Shown here: piece by piece, positions 27,020-34,806 of the stretch
How positions within the stretch are numbered: position 1 is the first letter of the stretch
Layout: every line of letters begins with the position of its first letter
From: Castellaniella sp.
Lineage (GTDB): Bacteria > Pseudomonadota > Gammaproteobacteria > Burkholderiales > Burkholderiaceae_B
Direction: 5' to 3'
DNA length: 64,000 bases
Assembly: GCF_034675845.1 (NCBI RefSeq)
Contig: NZ_JAUCCU010000001.1
Span: 2,046,001 to 2,110,000, forward strand
The notes under the pieces: generated by a model
Databases searched by the model: none
What the model saw: the letters and a program-made list of their open reading frames with translations, nothing else
What the model was told of the DNA's origin: nothing
Made by a program: the position numbers and the translations under genes

Positions 27020-28653
27020 GTCGCCCCTGCAGTATCAATAACACATTGATTTCATGCAATAATATTGACATCCAAAACCACCAAATCTCCCAGAAACGCC
27101 TCCGTTGCAGGTCATTTTCTGGGAGAAATGCCAAACGCCCCATGAGTGAAATCGACGATTTTTTCCGCAGTCGCCTGGATCAAATGATCGATCTGCGTAA
27201 ACCGCTGGCGGTACTCGCCACGCATATCCCTTGGCAGGAATTGGAGGCCTCGGTGGCCCATCGATTTGCTCGCCAGGTGCGCACAGGAAAGAAAGTTTCC
27301 GATGTGGATTTGTTTGGCCCGAGCGTGGCTGTCGTGGGCGGTGCGATTTCAAACGCTGGGCGCCCGCGCCTGCCAATGCGGCTGATGATCTCCTTGCTGT
27401 ATTTGAAGCACACCTTCAACGAAAGTGATGAAGGCGTATGCGAACGCTGGAGCGAGACGCCAGTCTGGCAATACTTTTCCGGCCAGGAATATTTCGAGGA
27501 TCGCCTGCCGTGCGATCCCAGCGCGATCAGCCGTTTCCGGGGGCTATTGGGCGAAGATGGCGTCGAAGAACTGCTGGTGCAAACCATTATGGTGGGCATG
27601 AAGCTGGGGCTCATCGAGCGCCGGGCGCTGGAAACAGTGATCGTGGACAGCACGGTGCAGAGTAAGGCGGTGGCACACCCCACCGACAGCCGCCTGCTGG
27701 AAGTGGCACGTGAAAAACTGGCAACCGCTGCCAAGGCCCATGGCATTTGCTTGAAGCAAAGCTACGCCAAAGAAGGCCGGGACCTGGCCAGGCGGGCTGG
27801 GCGCTATGCGCACGCCAAGCAGTACCGCCGCATGCACAAGGCGATCAAGCGCCAGCGCACGATTCTGGGCCGCTTGGCCCGCGACATCGAGCGCAGCAAG
27901 ACGATGCTGGCCCAAAGCATCCAGCAGGCCTTGGACCCACTGCTGGCCCGAGCGCATCGAATCGCAGAGCAGAGCCGTCGCAAGAAGGCGGTGAAGGGCA
28001 AGGACAAGATTGACAGCTGGCATGCCCCCGAAGTCGAGTGTATCGGTAAGGGCAAGGCCCGCACCCCGTATGAGTTCGGCGTCAAGGTGGGTATCGTGAC
28101 CACGTTGACAGGGAACCTGATCGTGGGCGCACGCAGCTTCCCAGGCAACCCGTACGATGGCCATACGCTAGCAGAAGCGCTGGAGCAAGCCAGTATCCTG
28201 CTGCAGGACACCGGCGTCAAACCCAAGACGGTCTATGCTGATCTGGGGTATCGCGGGGTAGATGGTGAAATCCCGGAATATGCACTGAAGCACCGTGGAA
28301 AATTCAAACGCTTGACACCCAAAGAGCAGCAGTTGCTGAGACGGCGCCAGGCGATTGAACCGATCATTGGGCATCTGAAAAGCGATCACGGCATGAATCG
28401 CTGTCACTTGAAGGGACAAATTGGAGACGCCATTCATGCGGTGCTGTGCGCGGCAGGCTTCAATATGAAATGGCTGTTGCGCATGATTGCCCGAAAGGGC
28501 ATTCGCCCTTTTTTTGCGCCTTATTTTTTGACCTGGATTTGGCAGCGGATTCAGAAATCATCCCTGTGGGGTGAGCTACCCCGCCAGAGTTCGTGGCCTC
28601 AGATCGCCGGAAATCCGGCGTGATATAGGTGAAATGAATTCTTCAGGGACGAC
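27020..28653 (+). mobile_element. Complete IS5-type insertion sequence, 1,634 bp
   Basis: The left end begins GTCGCCCCTGCAG and the right end, read inward on the reverse strand, begins GTCGTCCCTGAAG, with 13 of the first 16 positions or so matching. Both ends are flanked by the 6-bp direct repeat GATTTA. The element carries one intact transposase gene. The perfect flanking repeat shows a single insertion event that has not been rearranged. The sub-group within the IS5 superfamily was not determined, and a 6-bp duplication is not typical of the IS5 type element itself. Confidence 0.88.
27142..28623 (+). CDS. IS5-superfamily DDE transposase
   Basis: The 493-residue product carries the three acidic motifs of an IS4/IS5-type DDE transposase: VIVDSTVQSKAVAHPTDSRL (first Asp), TVYADLGYRGVDGE (second Asp) and RRRQAIEPIIGHLKSDHGMN (Glu, with the Y/R-x-K context), plus the N-terminal GRPRLPMRLMISLLYLKHTF region. 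A basic, coiled insertion between the first two acidic residues (about residues 200-290) makes it longer than IS5 itself. The open frame reaches 27046, but the ATG at 27142 gives MSEIDDFFRSRLDQMI, a usual start for this group. No frameshift or premature stop is visible, so it should be functional. Confidence 0.9.
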   Translation: MSEIDDFFRSRLDQMIDLRKPLAVLATHIPWQELEASVAHRFARQVRTGKKVSDVDLFGPSVAVVGGAISNAGRPRLPMRLMISLLYLKHTFNESDEGVCERWSETPVWQYFSGQEYFEDRLPCDPSAISRFRGLLGEDGVEELLVQTIMVGMKLGLIERRALETVIVDSTVQSKAVAHPTDSRLLEVAREKLATAAKAHGICLKQSYAKEGRDLARRAGRYAHAKQYRRMHKAIKRQRTILGRLARDIERSKTMLAQSIQQALDPLLARAHRIAEQSRRKKAVKGKDKIDSWHAPEVECIGKGKARTPYEFGVKVGIVTTLTGNLIVGARSFPGNPYDGHTLAEALEQASILLQDTGVKPKTVYADLGYRGVDGEIPEYALKHRGKFKRLTPKEQQLLRRRQAIEPIIGHLKSDHGMNRCHLKGQIGDAIHAVLCAAGFNMKWLLRMIARKGIRPFFAPYFLTWIWQRIQKSSLWGELPRQSSWPQIAGNPA

Positions 28654-28659
28654 GATTTA
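28654..28659 (+). repeat. Right target-site duplication of the insertion sequence
   Basis: GATTTA at 28654-28659 repeats 27014-27019. Removing the IS and one copy restores the DUF805 gene followed within 30 bases by the terminator at 28683. Confidence 0.85.
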
Positions 28660-28682
28660 ATTGCTATTAATTATGCATATAT

Positions 28683-28717
28683 AAAAACAGTCGATTCAGA
28701 AATCGGCTGTTTTTCTT
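28683..28717. terminator. Bidirectional intrinsic terminator
   Basis: A 14-base stem (28683-28696 with 28701-28714, one G-T pair) closes a four-base loop and carries A-runs on its left and T-runs on its right, so it can terminate transcripts from both sides. It ends the srf-type operon coming from the right and, before the IS insertion, would have ended the DUF805 transcript from the left. Confidence 0.88.
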
Positions 28718-30003
28718 TAGGGGCAATGTGTGTTTTTTGGTATTGCTAGTACAGACTGTTGTAGGGCTTCAGTGATGTGTGTTGTATCTCGCGCGGTGTA
28801 TATACGGCCACCGCTTTCCTTTGCGATGCAATCCGATAGCCCACGGCCTGAAATATCCACGACATTGAATGTTAGTCTGGGTTGTTTTTCAGCAATCCGG
28901 GCAGCAACTTCACATTGGTTGCGGTCGCAGCCGTCTTCTCCGTCTAGGAAAGCAACCACAATCGCGTCACGATTTTTTCCATCGACCATGCTTGCAGCAG
29001 CCTCCAGGCTTGTGGCCAATGGTGTGCCACCATCAACTTCTAAATCCTCAATATACTGAAGCAGATCTGCGTGTTGTTTACCAAGAAACGGACCTTGGCG
29101 CGAAGGAGGAGCCGAGCAACTATTGAAAGTGACCAAGCTGATATCTTGATCTTCAGGGAGGCCCATAACCAAACTTCTTAGAGACTGTTTGGCTGTTTCT
29201 ACTCGGCTAGGGCGGGAAAACAGAGATAAGACTCTCGCTTTGTCTACTTGTGAGAGAGTAGCTCTTTGCTGTTCGTTCAAGCTATAGAGCCAGTCTTCTT
29301 CTTTTATATCGACATTAATATTCAGTTCCATAGAAGCTGATGTGTCGAAGATAATGACTAGCTCGGGCGGTTGGGATGTCACAGTAAGTGGTGGGCATGT
29401 TAGCGCTATTGTATTCGTGGGTATTATGGGTGTTTTCCACCACCATACTATTGCAGCTAGCAAAGCGAGCAGCAACGCAATGAGCCACAAAGGCCAGAGT
29501 CTGCGCAGCCACGAGGCAGACGTGGCTGTGCTGATGGCCGCAGCAGGAACGACGACAGGGTTGGGCGGTATCGTCTGAGGGCCTGTCATGGAGCCTGTTG
29601 GCGGGGAGGTAGCCAGACCAGTATGCCAGTGCGTAATCAATGGCTTGCCATTGATCGAGTACAAATGGTCTGTATTAGCTATTTGAGGCAGATTTTGAAG
29701 CAGTGCAGCGTCTGTCGTCTTCCCTTGTTGTCGGCGGAGCGTATTGCCTAGCCGGTGAAGATCAGCCAGGGTGTTTTGGCATTGTGCCAACAGCTCTGCT
29801 TGAGCACGTTCATCTAAACTGCCATAAGGCTGTGGTTGCCCTTCCAGAGTTGTCCACCATTCGCGTAAGTCTCCGGCACCATTTCGAGGCAGGGCGAATA
29901 GCCTAAGCTCGTGCGATGGTAATAATCTGTGCAGGAGATCGATAGCTGGCTGGTGCTCTGAAATAGGCAAGCCGTGGACCGTATCACGAAAAACGCGCTG
30001 CAT
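28717..30003 (-). CDS. Bitopic von Willebrand A protein with SrfA-like cytoplasmic domain
   Basis: The 428-residue product has a cytoplasmic domain (1-130), a Pro-rich linker, one membrane helix (about 167-189, WPLWLIALLLALLAAIVWWW) and a periplasmic VWA domain. The MIDAS is complete: IIFDTSASM (Asp220, Ser222, Ser224), the Thr in GGTPLATSL and Asp in FLDGEDGC. Four or more periplasmic Cys suggest disulfides. Its N-terminal domain matches that of SrfA at the other end of the operon (DHLYSINGKPLITHWHTG against the SrfA segment YIYLVDGLPVVTFWGF). It is the last gene, with GGAG six bases before the ATG, and stops at the terminator. Not a recognised named protein; a metal-dependent adhesion or assembly role in the periplasm is inference. 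Confidence 0.75.
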   Translation of the reverse strand: MQRVFRDTVHGLPISEHQPAIDLLHRLLPSHELRLFALPRNGAGDLREWWTTLEGQPQPYGSLDERAQAELLAQCQNTLADLHRLGNTLRRQQGKTTDAALLQNLPQIANTDHLYSINGKPLITHWHTGLATSPPTGSMTGPQTIPPNPVVVPAAAISTATSASWLRRLWPLWLIALLLALLAAIVWWWKTPIIPTNTIALTCPPLTVTSQPPELVIIFDTSASMELNINVDIKEEDWLYSLNEQQRATLSQVDKARVLSLFSRPSRVETAKQSLRSLVMGLPEDQDISLVTFNSCSAPPSRQGPFLGKQHADLLQYIEDLEVDGGTPLATSLEAAASMVDGKNRDAIVVAFLDGEDGCDRNQCEVAARIAEKQPRLTFNVVDISGRGLSDCIAKESGGRIYTARDTTHITEALQQSVLAIPKNTHCP

Positions 30004-30018
30004 TAACCGCTCCGTTGA

Positions 30019-30522
30019 CTAATAGTCCAAGCTTTTTTGCAGCATCACTACTTTTTTCTGCAAGGCGGCGAGTTCTTTTTGCTTTGCAGCGATGGCTTCT
30101 GGGTTACCCTGATTTGTTCCGATTTGCTGAGATTCTTTCAATTTTTTCTGCAGATCATTCAACTCATTTTGAACCTGCGCATTGTTGGCATGCTTGGCTT
30201 TTAATTGGTTCAGTAAGCGGCCCAGAGACGAATCCAACGCGGCCTGCTTTTTCTTTTGCTCGGATAGTTTTTGTCGGCTGGCAGCTTGGCGCTGGCTAAT
30301 GTCTTCGTAGACTTGTCGGAACATCTGGTTTTCCTCTTGGGCAGAAACCAGCTCCTGTTCCTTCTGATCAATGCCTGCGCGGTAAGCACCTGATGTGTCA
30401 CAACTGAATTTAGTGAGGAATCCGGCATCGCGGTTCGAGGGGTTGCACTGGCTGGGGGTGGTGGCGCAGCCGGCCAGACCGACAGCTAGCATCAGGGCTA
30501 TCAGGGGGCGGTGGAGAGTCAT
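30019..30522 (-). CDS. Coiled-coil lipoprotein
   Basis: The 167-residue product has a lipoprotein signal peptide with lipobox LAGC (Cys19) followed by a mostly helical, Gln/Lys/Ala-rich mature part (EKQEL-type heptads from about residue 52 to the end) and two further Cys near the N-terminus. Residue after Cys is Ala, so outer-membrane sorting is expected by the usual rule. No enzyme motif is visible. It lies between another coiled-coil lipoprotein and the terminal VWA gene, six and fifteen bases from them, and is presumably part of the same envelope assembly; one of the two lipoproteins could take the position of TagQ. Confidence 0.7.
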   Translation of the reverse strand: MTLHRPLIALMLAVGLAGCATTPSQCNPSNRDAGFLTKFSCDTSGAYRAGIDQKEQELVSAQEENQMFRQVYEDISQRQAASRQKLSEQKKKQAALDSSLGRLLNQLKAKHANNAQVQNELNDLQKKLKESQQIGTNQGNPEAIAAKQKELAALQKKVVMLQKSLDY

Positions 30523-30528
30523 GATTCT

Positions 30529-31269
30529 TTACCCCAGCGTGATAGCACTGCGCTGCATGTAGAGCTCGTCTACTTCAGTTTCCAGCGAGGCGACTTTTTG
30601 TTTCATTTTCGAAATTTCGCTGTCGATGTTTTTGACCTGCTTGGTATTACCACTTTCTTTTTCGGCTCTAGACACATCTTCGTATTGTTTAACTTTATTT
30701 TTCATGTTGTCGACGTCGGCACTCATGACTTCGATGTTTTTGTCGATCTGTGCTAGTTGTTGCTTGGCTTTGTCCTGATCCAGCTGCTTGGCTTTCATGT
30801 CCGATTGGATTTTATTCAGCGTGGTTTTGTTGTCGCTGATCACCTGCATAGCAGTATTGGTGCGCTCGATGACCTTTTGAGTATCAGCTTTGACGTCAGT
30901 GGTCATGGCGTTCAGACGCTCTCCTGTGTTGGCATATTGGCTACGGCGGTAATCCAGATAATAGTTGGCACCCATGGCAACGCCGCATGCTGCGATGCCG
31001 GCGACGATCGCGCAGGTGGCCTTATTGTTGGAGTTTGAAACCATGCAGGCCAGAATGCCGACGCCCGCACCGGCAGCACAGGCCTGAAAGCCAGATTTGC
31101 TGAAGAATTGGGCGTCATTTCCTGTTGTCAAGCGTGGATCAGCGGCGGGACCACTACTTAAAAGTGAGCTGCCTGTGCTGGCGCACCCGCTTAGGACAAG
31201 CAGCATAGCGATTAGGGCTCCCGAGGCCCAGCGGAGATAGGATGGTGCAGCGGTTGAGTAAGTAGTCAT
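30529..31269 (-). CDS. Glycine-zipper coiled-coil lipoprotein (TagQ-position)
   Basis: The 246-residue product has a type II signal sequence with lipobox LSGC (about Cys29), a hydrophobic Ala/Gly-rich stretch with four Cys (GVGILACMVS, CAIVAGIAACGVAMGANYYL) resembling a glycine zipper or membrane-embedded hairpin, then a long coiled coil to the C-terminus. A GAGGGG Shine-Dalgarno is eight bases before the ATG. It follows the SUMF1 gene by 51 bases, the largest gap in the downstream half of the operon. In type VI loci the TagR gene is next to the lipoprotein gene tagQ; the same position here suggests an equivalent outer-membrane partner, but sequence similarity was not tested. Confidence 0.65.
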   Translation of the reverse strand: MTTYSTAAPSYLRWASGALIAMLLVLSGCASTGSSLLSSGPAADPRLTTGNDAQFFSKSGFQACAAGAGVGILACMVSNSNNKATCAIVAGIAACGVAMGANYYLDYRRSQYANTGERLNAMTTDVKADTQKVIERTNTAMQVISDNKTTLNKIQSDMKAKQLDQDKAKQQLAQIDKNIEVMSADVDNMKNKVKQYEDVSRAEKESGNTKQVKNIDSEISKMKQKVASLETEVDELYMQRSAITLG

Positions 31270-31320
31270 AATGGTTCCCCTCGTGTAGTCATTGAATTTA
31301 TTGTTGAATTCTATGCGAAA

Positions 31321-32889
31321 TCAGGATCCGGATTGGACTGCCTTGCAGTCTTTTAACCAGCGATCAGGATCACGTTTTTCTGTTTTCAAATAGCTGTGGG
31401 CATGCGCCCAGTAGGTTTGCAGATAGGGTACTAGCCCCTGGACGCGTTGGTCCTCATGGAGCATCTGTTCTTGGATAGGGACTTGCTGTTCAACTTGCTG
31501 CAGGCTGTAGACACGTCGGGCGCTCGCCATGGTGCTGGCATAGTAATTCCCTAGTTTTTGTAATCGGTCTTGCTGATCATCCAGACGTGCCTTGCGGGTT
31601 TGACAGATTTTTGCGTCGTTTTCATCGGCCTGTTCGCAGTTGATGCTGTAGTTTTTCTGCAGCAGGTCTACAAATAGACCATCGTCCTTTAGCTTGGTAC
31701 ACAGAAAGGCACCTAGGTTCAGATTGGCCCGGATTGCTTCATCGCGCGCGTTTTCATTTTCCTGGTTGCTGGCGCGCAATTGTTGTTCTAGTGTACGCAA
31801 TTTTTTCTGTAATTCCTTGTCCTTGACTGAAGTGGTCAATGTGCTCAATCCTTGGACTGTATCAGGCTGGTCTGCGTCTTTGCCGCTCTGGTCTGTACCC
31901 AGTTTTTGCCAGCTTTGGTCGATGGCAGCCATCCGGTCTCTGGATGTTAGGGCTGGCGCCACCATGACTAAGCGCATACCAATGGTCTGGTTACGGTGTT
32001 CGCCTTGTTGGTCGTAATAAGGCACTTCCTTACGCGCGGCAGTACGGAATTCCGTGTCTGACACCAAATAGTTATCGCCTCGGACGATGAAGCCGCCAGC
32101 TTGCCCATGCAGACGGTTGATCTTGTTCAAGTGAAAAGGTTCAAACATCATTTCCGCTGCGTTCCCCAGCATGTCATGCAGGCCAAGAGGGTTGGGTTTG
32201 AGTAGGCCGATGGCTTGCAGCTTGCCACTGGCAGACTTACTGCCGGCAAACCATTCATAGCCTGAGAGGCCTTCTGACGGCATGGGGTAGGTGATATCTC
32301 GAAATTCGGCAGTACTGATTTTTTGGCCTCCGCGTGCCGCAAATTCCCATTCGATTTCCGTTGGCAGACGCACGAAGCCGGGGACTTTGTCTTCGTGCGG
32401 GATTTGTTCCAGAGCGTGCTGGTGCAGCCATAAGTTATAGCGGTTGCCTAGCGCGATGGCTTCGAACCAGCTGATGTTGGTCTGCGGCGTGCGTAGTATT
32501 TTGCTCGTTGGCTTGGGGCAGTCAGTTTCCTGGCTCAATGCTTGGTATTGTATTTGGTTGAGTTCATATTTGGCGATCAAGTAGTATCGCTGCTGAGCGG
32601 ATTTACCCTCTTCTGTAAAACTGCCAGCGATGAAAGCCGGTCGGGATTGCTCGATATAGCCCCATTCTGGGCTTTCCTGGCCGATTTCGATCGGGTAGTC
32701 CTTCAGCGGCTCAGCAAAAGGGACTGTCACTTTACGAAAGGCCATAAAGCCATCGCAGGGCATGGGCAGGATGACATCATCCTCCAGGGGCTTGGGGTTG
32801 TACATTTGTGGCGGCCAGGGCTCCGCCTGGCTGACGGCACATAGAACGGCCAGCAGCATTCCCGCTGAAAGAGATGATTTATAGTTCAC
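31321..32889 (-). CDS. Periplasmic SUMF1/FGE-fold protein, TagR-like
   Basis: The 522-residue product has a Sec signal peptide (LSAGMLLAVLCAVSQA, cut before EPWPP), a formylglycine-generating-enzyme-like C-lectin domain (ISWFEAIALGNRYN, RLPTEIEWEFAARGG, LGLHDMLGNAAEMMFEP, FRTAARKEVPYYDQQ, NQTIGMRLVM) and a C-terminal coiled-coil region after about residue 330. The two catalytic Cys of true FGE are missing in the expected RxAxR segment, so it is probably a binding protein. The GTG at 32889 has GGAG seven bases upstream, overlaps the permease stop by 11 bases and was chosen over 32934. In P. aeruginosa TagR has this fold and works with TagQST; order and neighbours agree here. Confidence 0.8.
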   Translation of the reverse strand: MNYKSSLSAGMLLAVLCAVSQAEPWPPQMYNPKPLEDDVILPMPCDGFMAFRKVTVPFAEPLKDYPIEIGQESPEWGYIEQSRPAFIAGSFTEEGKSAQQRYYLIAKYELNQIQYQALSQETDCPKPTSKILRTPQTNISWFEAIALGNRYNLWLHQHALEQIPHEDKVPGFVRLPTEIEWEFAARGGQKISTAEFRDITYPMPSEGLSGYEWFAGSKSASGKLQAIGLLKPNPLGLHDMLGNAAEMMFEPFHLNKINRLHGQAGGFIVRGDNYLVSDTEFRTAARKEVPYYDQQGEHRNQTIGMRLVMVAPALTSRDRMAAIDQSWQKLGTDQSGKDADQPDTVQGLSTLTTSVKDKELQKKLRTLEQQLRASNQENENARDEAIRANLNLGAFLCTKLKDDGLFVDLLQKNYSINCEQADENDAKICQTRKARLDDQQDRLQKLGNYYASTMASARRVYSLQQVEQQVPIQEQMLHEDQRVQGLVPYLQTYWAHAHSYLKTEKRDPDRWLKDCKAVQSGS

Positions 32890-34090
32890 GCAGACTCTCC
32901 GCAGGTTGGACGCTGATGGCGCGGACAGCACCAATCAGTGAGGCGATCAGGGCAACGGTCCAGGTTAAACCTAGGCCTGTCAGGACATGAGTGATGGTGA
33001 TTTCACAAATGAAGCCATCGGTGGCTTGGGCTTGACCCAGCAGCGTATCGAAAGCCAAACTGCCGATGGCATAGACACCCAGGCCGCATAGAAATGCCAG
33101 CGTAGTCAGGGACCATGCCTGTGTCAGGACGAACCCAATAATGGCGGTTTTCTGAAAGCCCAACAGCCGCAGTACCGCCAGCTCTTTGCGTTTGCGGTCA
33201 ATGTTGGCGATGAATGCCCCTGTCAATGAGGCAAGGCAGCCGGCGACTGCAGTAAGGGCAATGACGCTGAAGATCAGCCCGAGAACTTGGTTGATTGCCT
33301 TGATGTTATTGATTTCATGCAGTCGACTGGTGGTTTCGATCCGCTGGGTGTTCAACCAGGCTTCCAGTGGGGCAACCTTATCTAGGTCGTACGCATAGAC
33401 TCGCGCGCGCGCAAATTGGATTTCCTGCGTGGGGCTTGGCTCGCCTGTCAGTATCCCTAGCAGAGGTGCCTGGTATCCGTCGAAGAAACGTTCCAAGGCA
33501 ATCTGTAATGACATGGGAACCAGCACCAGCGGGCGCCGACTAAAGGATGGGTCCAGAATAGCGGCGACACGTACCGCCATATTGCCGTGTTCACGTGTGC
33601 CTTGGCGTTTGCGTTGTACTTTGAGACGTACCATATCACCAGGTTGGACCTGCAGTTGAGTCGCAAGTTTTTCGCTTAAGGCGATGTCATTGTCAATCAG
33701 GCCTTGAGCGAGCTGTGGCAGCAGAGGGTCGCCAGCGGCCGAGGGAAGAATTTCTATATTCGAGGCAAAATGCGTGCGGTCTTTCAGGATGTCGGCGACC
33801 GCGCTCAGGGAGCGCGTCTGTCCAACAATGAAACCGACATCTGCGCGTTGCGCGAGTGTCGCCAGCCAGTCGGAGGACAGACTGCCATTACCCAGCATGC
33901 GGATTTCAAGGTTGATTGGGTCGCGCAGCAAGGCGGATTGCATCTGGCTGACGACACCGTGTTTGAGGCCAAACAGCAGCAACAGGGGGGCGATGACTGC
34001 GACCAGCGAGGCGATCAGGTATAAGGATAGCTTGTAGTCATGGCGTAAATCATGCCAAGCAAGCTTGGCGATCAACGGAGATGCACTCAT
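32879..34090 (-). CDS. ABC transporter permease, MacB/FtsX type, TagS-like
   Basis: The 403-residue product has the four-helix FtsX/MacB plan: an N-terminal helix (LYLIASLVAVIAPLLLLFGL), a periplasmic domain of about 220 residues, and three C-terminal helices (GLIFSVIALTAVAGCLASL, IIGFVLTQAWSLTTLAFLCG and VLTGLGLTWTVALIASLIGA) with the coupling segment KRKELAVLRLLGFQKTAI between them. Such transporters often act by mechanotransmission instead of moving a substrate through the membrane. It overlaps the ATPase gene by four bases (ATGA). TagS of type VI clusters and LolCE are alternatives within this family; adjacency to the SUMF1 and VWA genes favours a TagS-like role. Confidence 0.85.
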   Translation of the reverse strand: MSASPLIAKLAWHDLRHDYKLSLYLIASLVAVIAPLLLLFGLKHGVVSQMQSALLRDPINLEIRMLGNGSLSSDWLATLAQRADVGFIVGQTRSLSAVADILKDRTHFASNIEILPSAAGDPLLPQLAQGLIDNDIALSEKLATQLQVQPGDMVRLKVQRKRQGTREHGNMAVRVAAILDPSFSRRPLVLVPMSLQIALERFFDGYQAPLLGILTGEPSPTQEIQFARARVYAYDLDKVAPLEAWLNTQRIETTSRLHEINNIKAINQVLGLIFSVIALTAVAGCLASLTGAFIANIDRKRKELAVLRLLGFQKTAIIGFVLTQAWSLTTLAFLCGLGVYAIGSLAFDTLLGQAQATDGFICEITITHVLTGLGLTWTVALIASLIGAVRAISVQPAESLREL

Positions 34091-34806
34091 GTCACAGTGT
34101 CCTCCGTGAAGCGGGTCGGCGTCTGGGGGGTGTCTCCTCTTGGTTGAGCATGTAGGCGGCGCAACCCGAAACGATTCACAAGTTGCCAGTCGTGGGAAAC
34201 GATCAGGGCCGCGATGTTCATGGAGCAGACGAGATCCAGGATTAATCGAAACAAATCATTTGCGCGGCCTGGATCCAGGGCAGCCGTCGGTTCATCGGCC
34301 AGCAGCAGGCTGGGCCCATGAGCAATCGCGCGCACGAAGGCTACGCGCTGTCGCTCGCCAATCGACAAGGCTTGCGGCTTGGCGTCCATTCGGCCTGATA
34401 AGCCTAGTGTTTCGATGGCTTCCTGTTCCTGGGGGCTGCTTGTCTGTTGACCGATCAAGCGTCGAGATAGGGCGATATTGTCTTTGACAGATAAATAGGG
34501 CAGCAAGCCGCCGTTTTGTAACACGAAACCCAAATGGCGGGAACGGATTGCCGCCAGTCGACGTTCGTCGCGTTCTTCCAGTAGAGCTTTTATGGATCCG
34601 GCTGCTCCCAAGTGGTAACGTTGCAGTCGCCAAGGAGCCAGCAGCAAGCCGATGCTTTCGAGCAGCGTGCTTTTGCCACAGCCGCTTTCCCCTGTGATTG
34701 CTACTACCTCGCCCTTGTTCAAATGCAAACGGGGCAGTTCGACATGGTAGGCATTTGGCGCGCTGCCGCGCCGCACATGTAACCCCTCTATCTCCAGCAG
34801 TGGCAT
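34087..34806 (-). CDS. ABC transporter ATP-binding protein, TagT-like
   Basis: The 239-residue ATPase has Walker A GESGCGKSTLLESIG, Q-loop GFVLQNGGLLPYLSVKDNI, signature LSIGERQRVAFVRAIAHGP (SIGE in place of SGGQ), Walker B LLADEPTAALDP and H-loop LIVSHD. It belongs to the MacB/LolD group that pairs with FtsX-type permeases. Start and stop are coupled to the neighbours: the ATG overlaps the VWA gene stop (TAATG) and the stop overlaps the permease ATG. It should energise the permease from the cytoplasmic side. Confidence 0.9.
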   Translation of the reverse strand: MPLLEIEGLHVRRGSAPNAYHVELPRLHLNKGEVVAITGESGCGKSTLLESIGLLLAPWRLQRYHLGAAGSIKALLEERDERRLAAIRSRHLGFVLQNGGLLPYLSVKDNIALSRRLIGQQTSSPQEQEAIETLGLSGRMDAKPQALSIGERQRVAFVRAIAHGPSLLLADEPTAALDPGRANDLFRLILDLVCSMNIAALIVSHDWQLVNRFGLRRLHAQPRGDTPQTPTRFTEDTVT

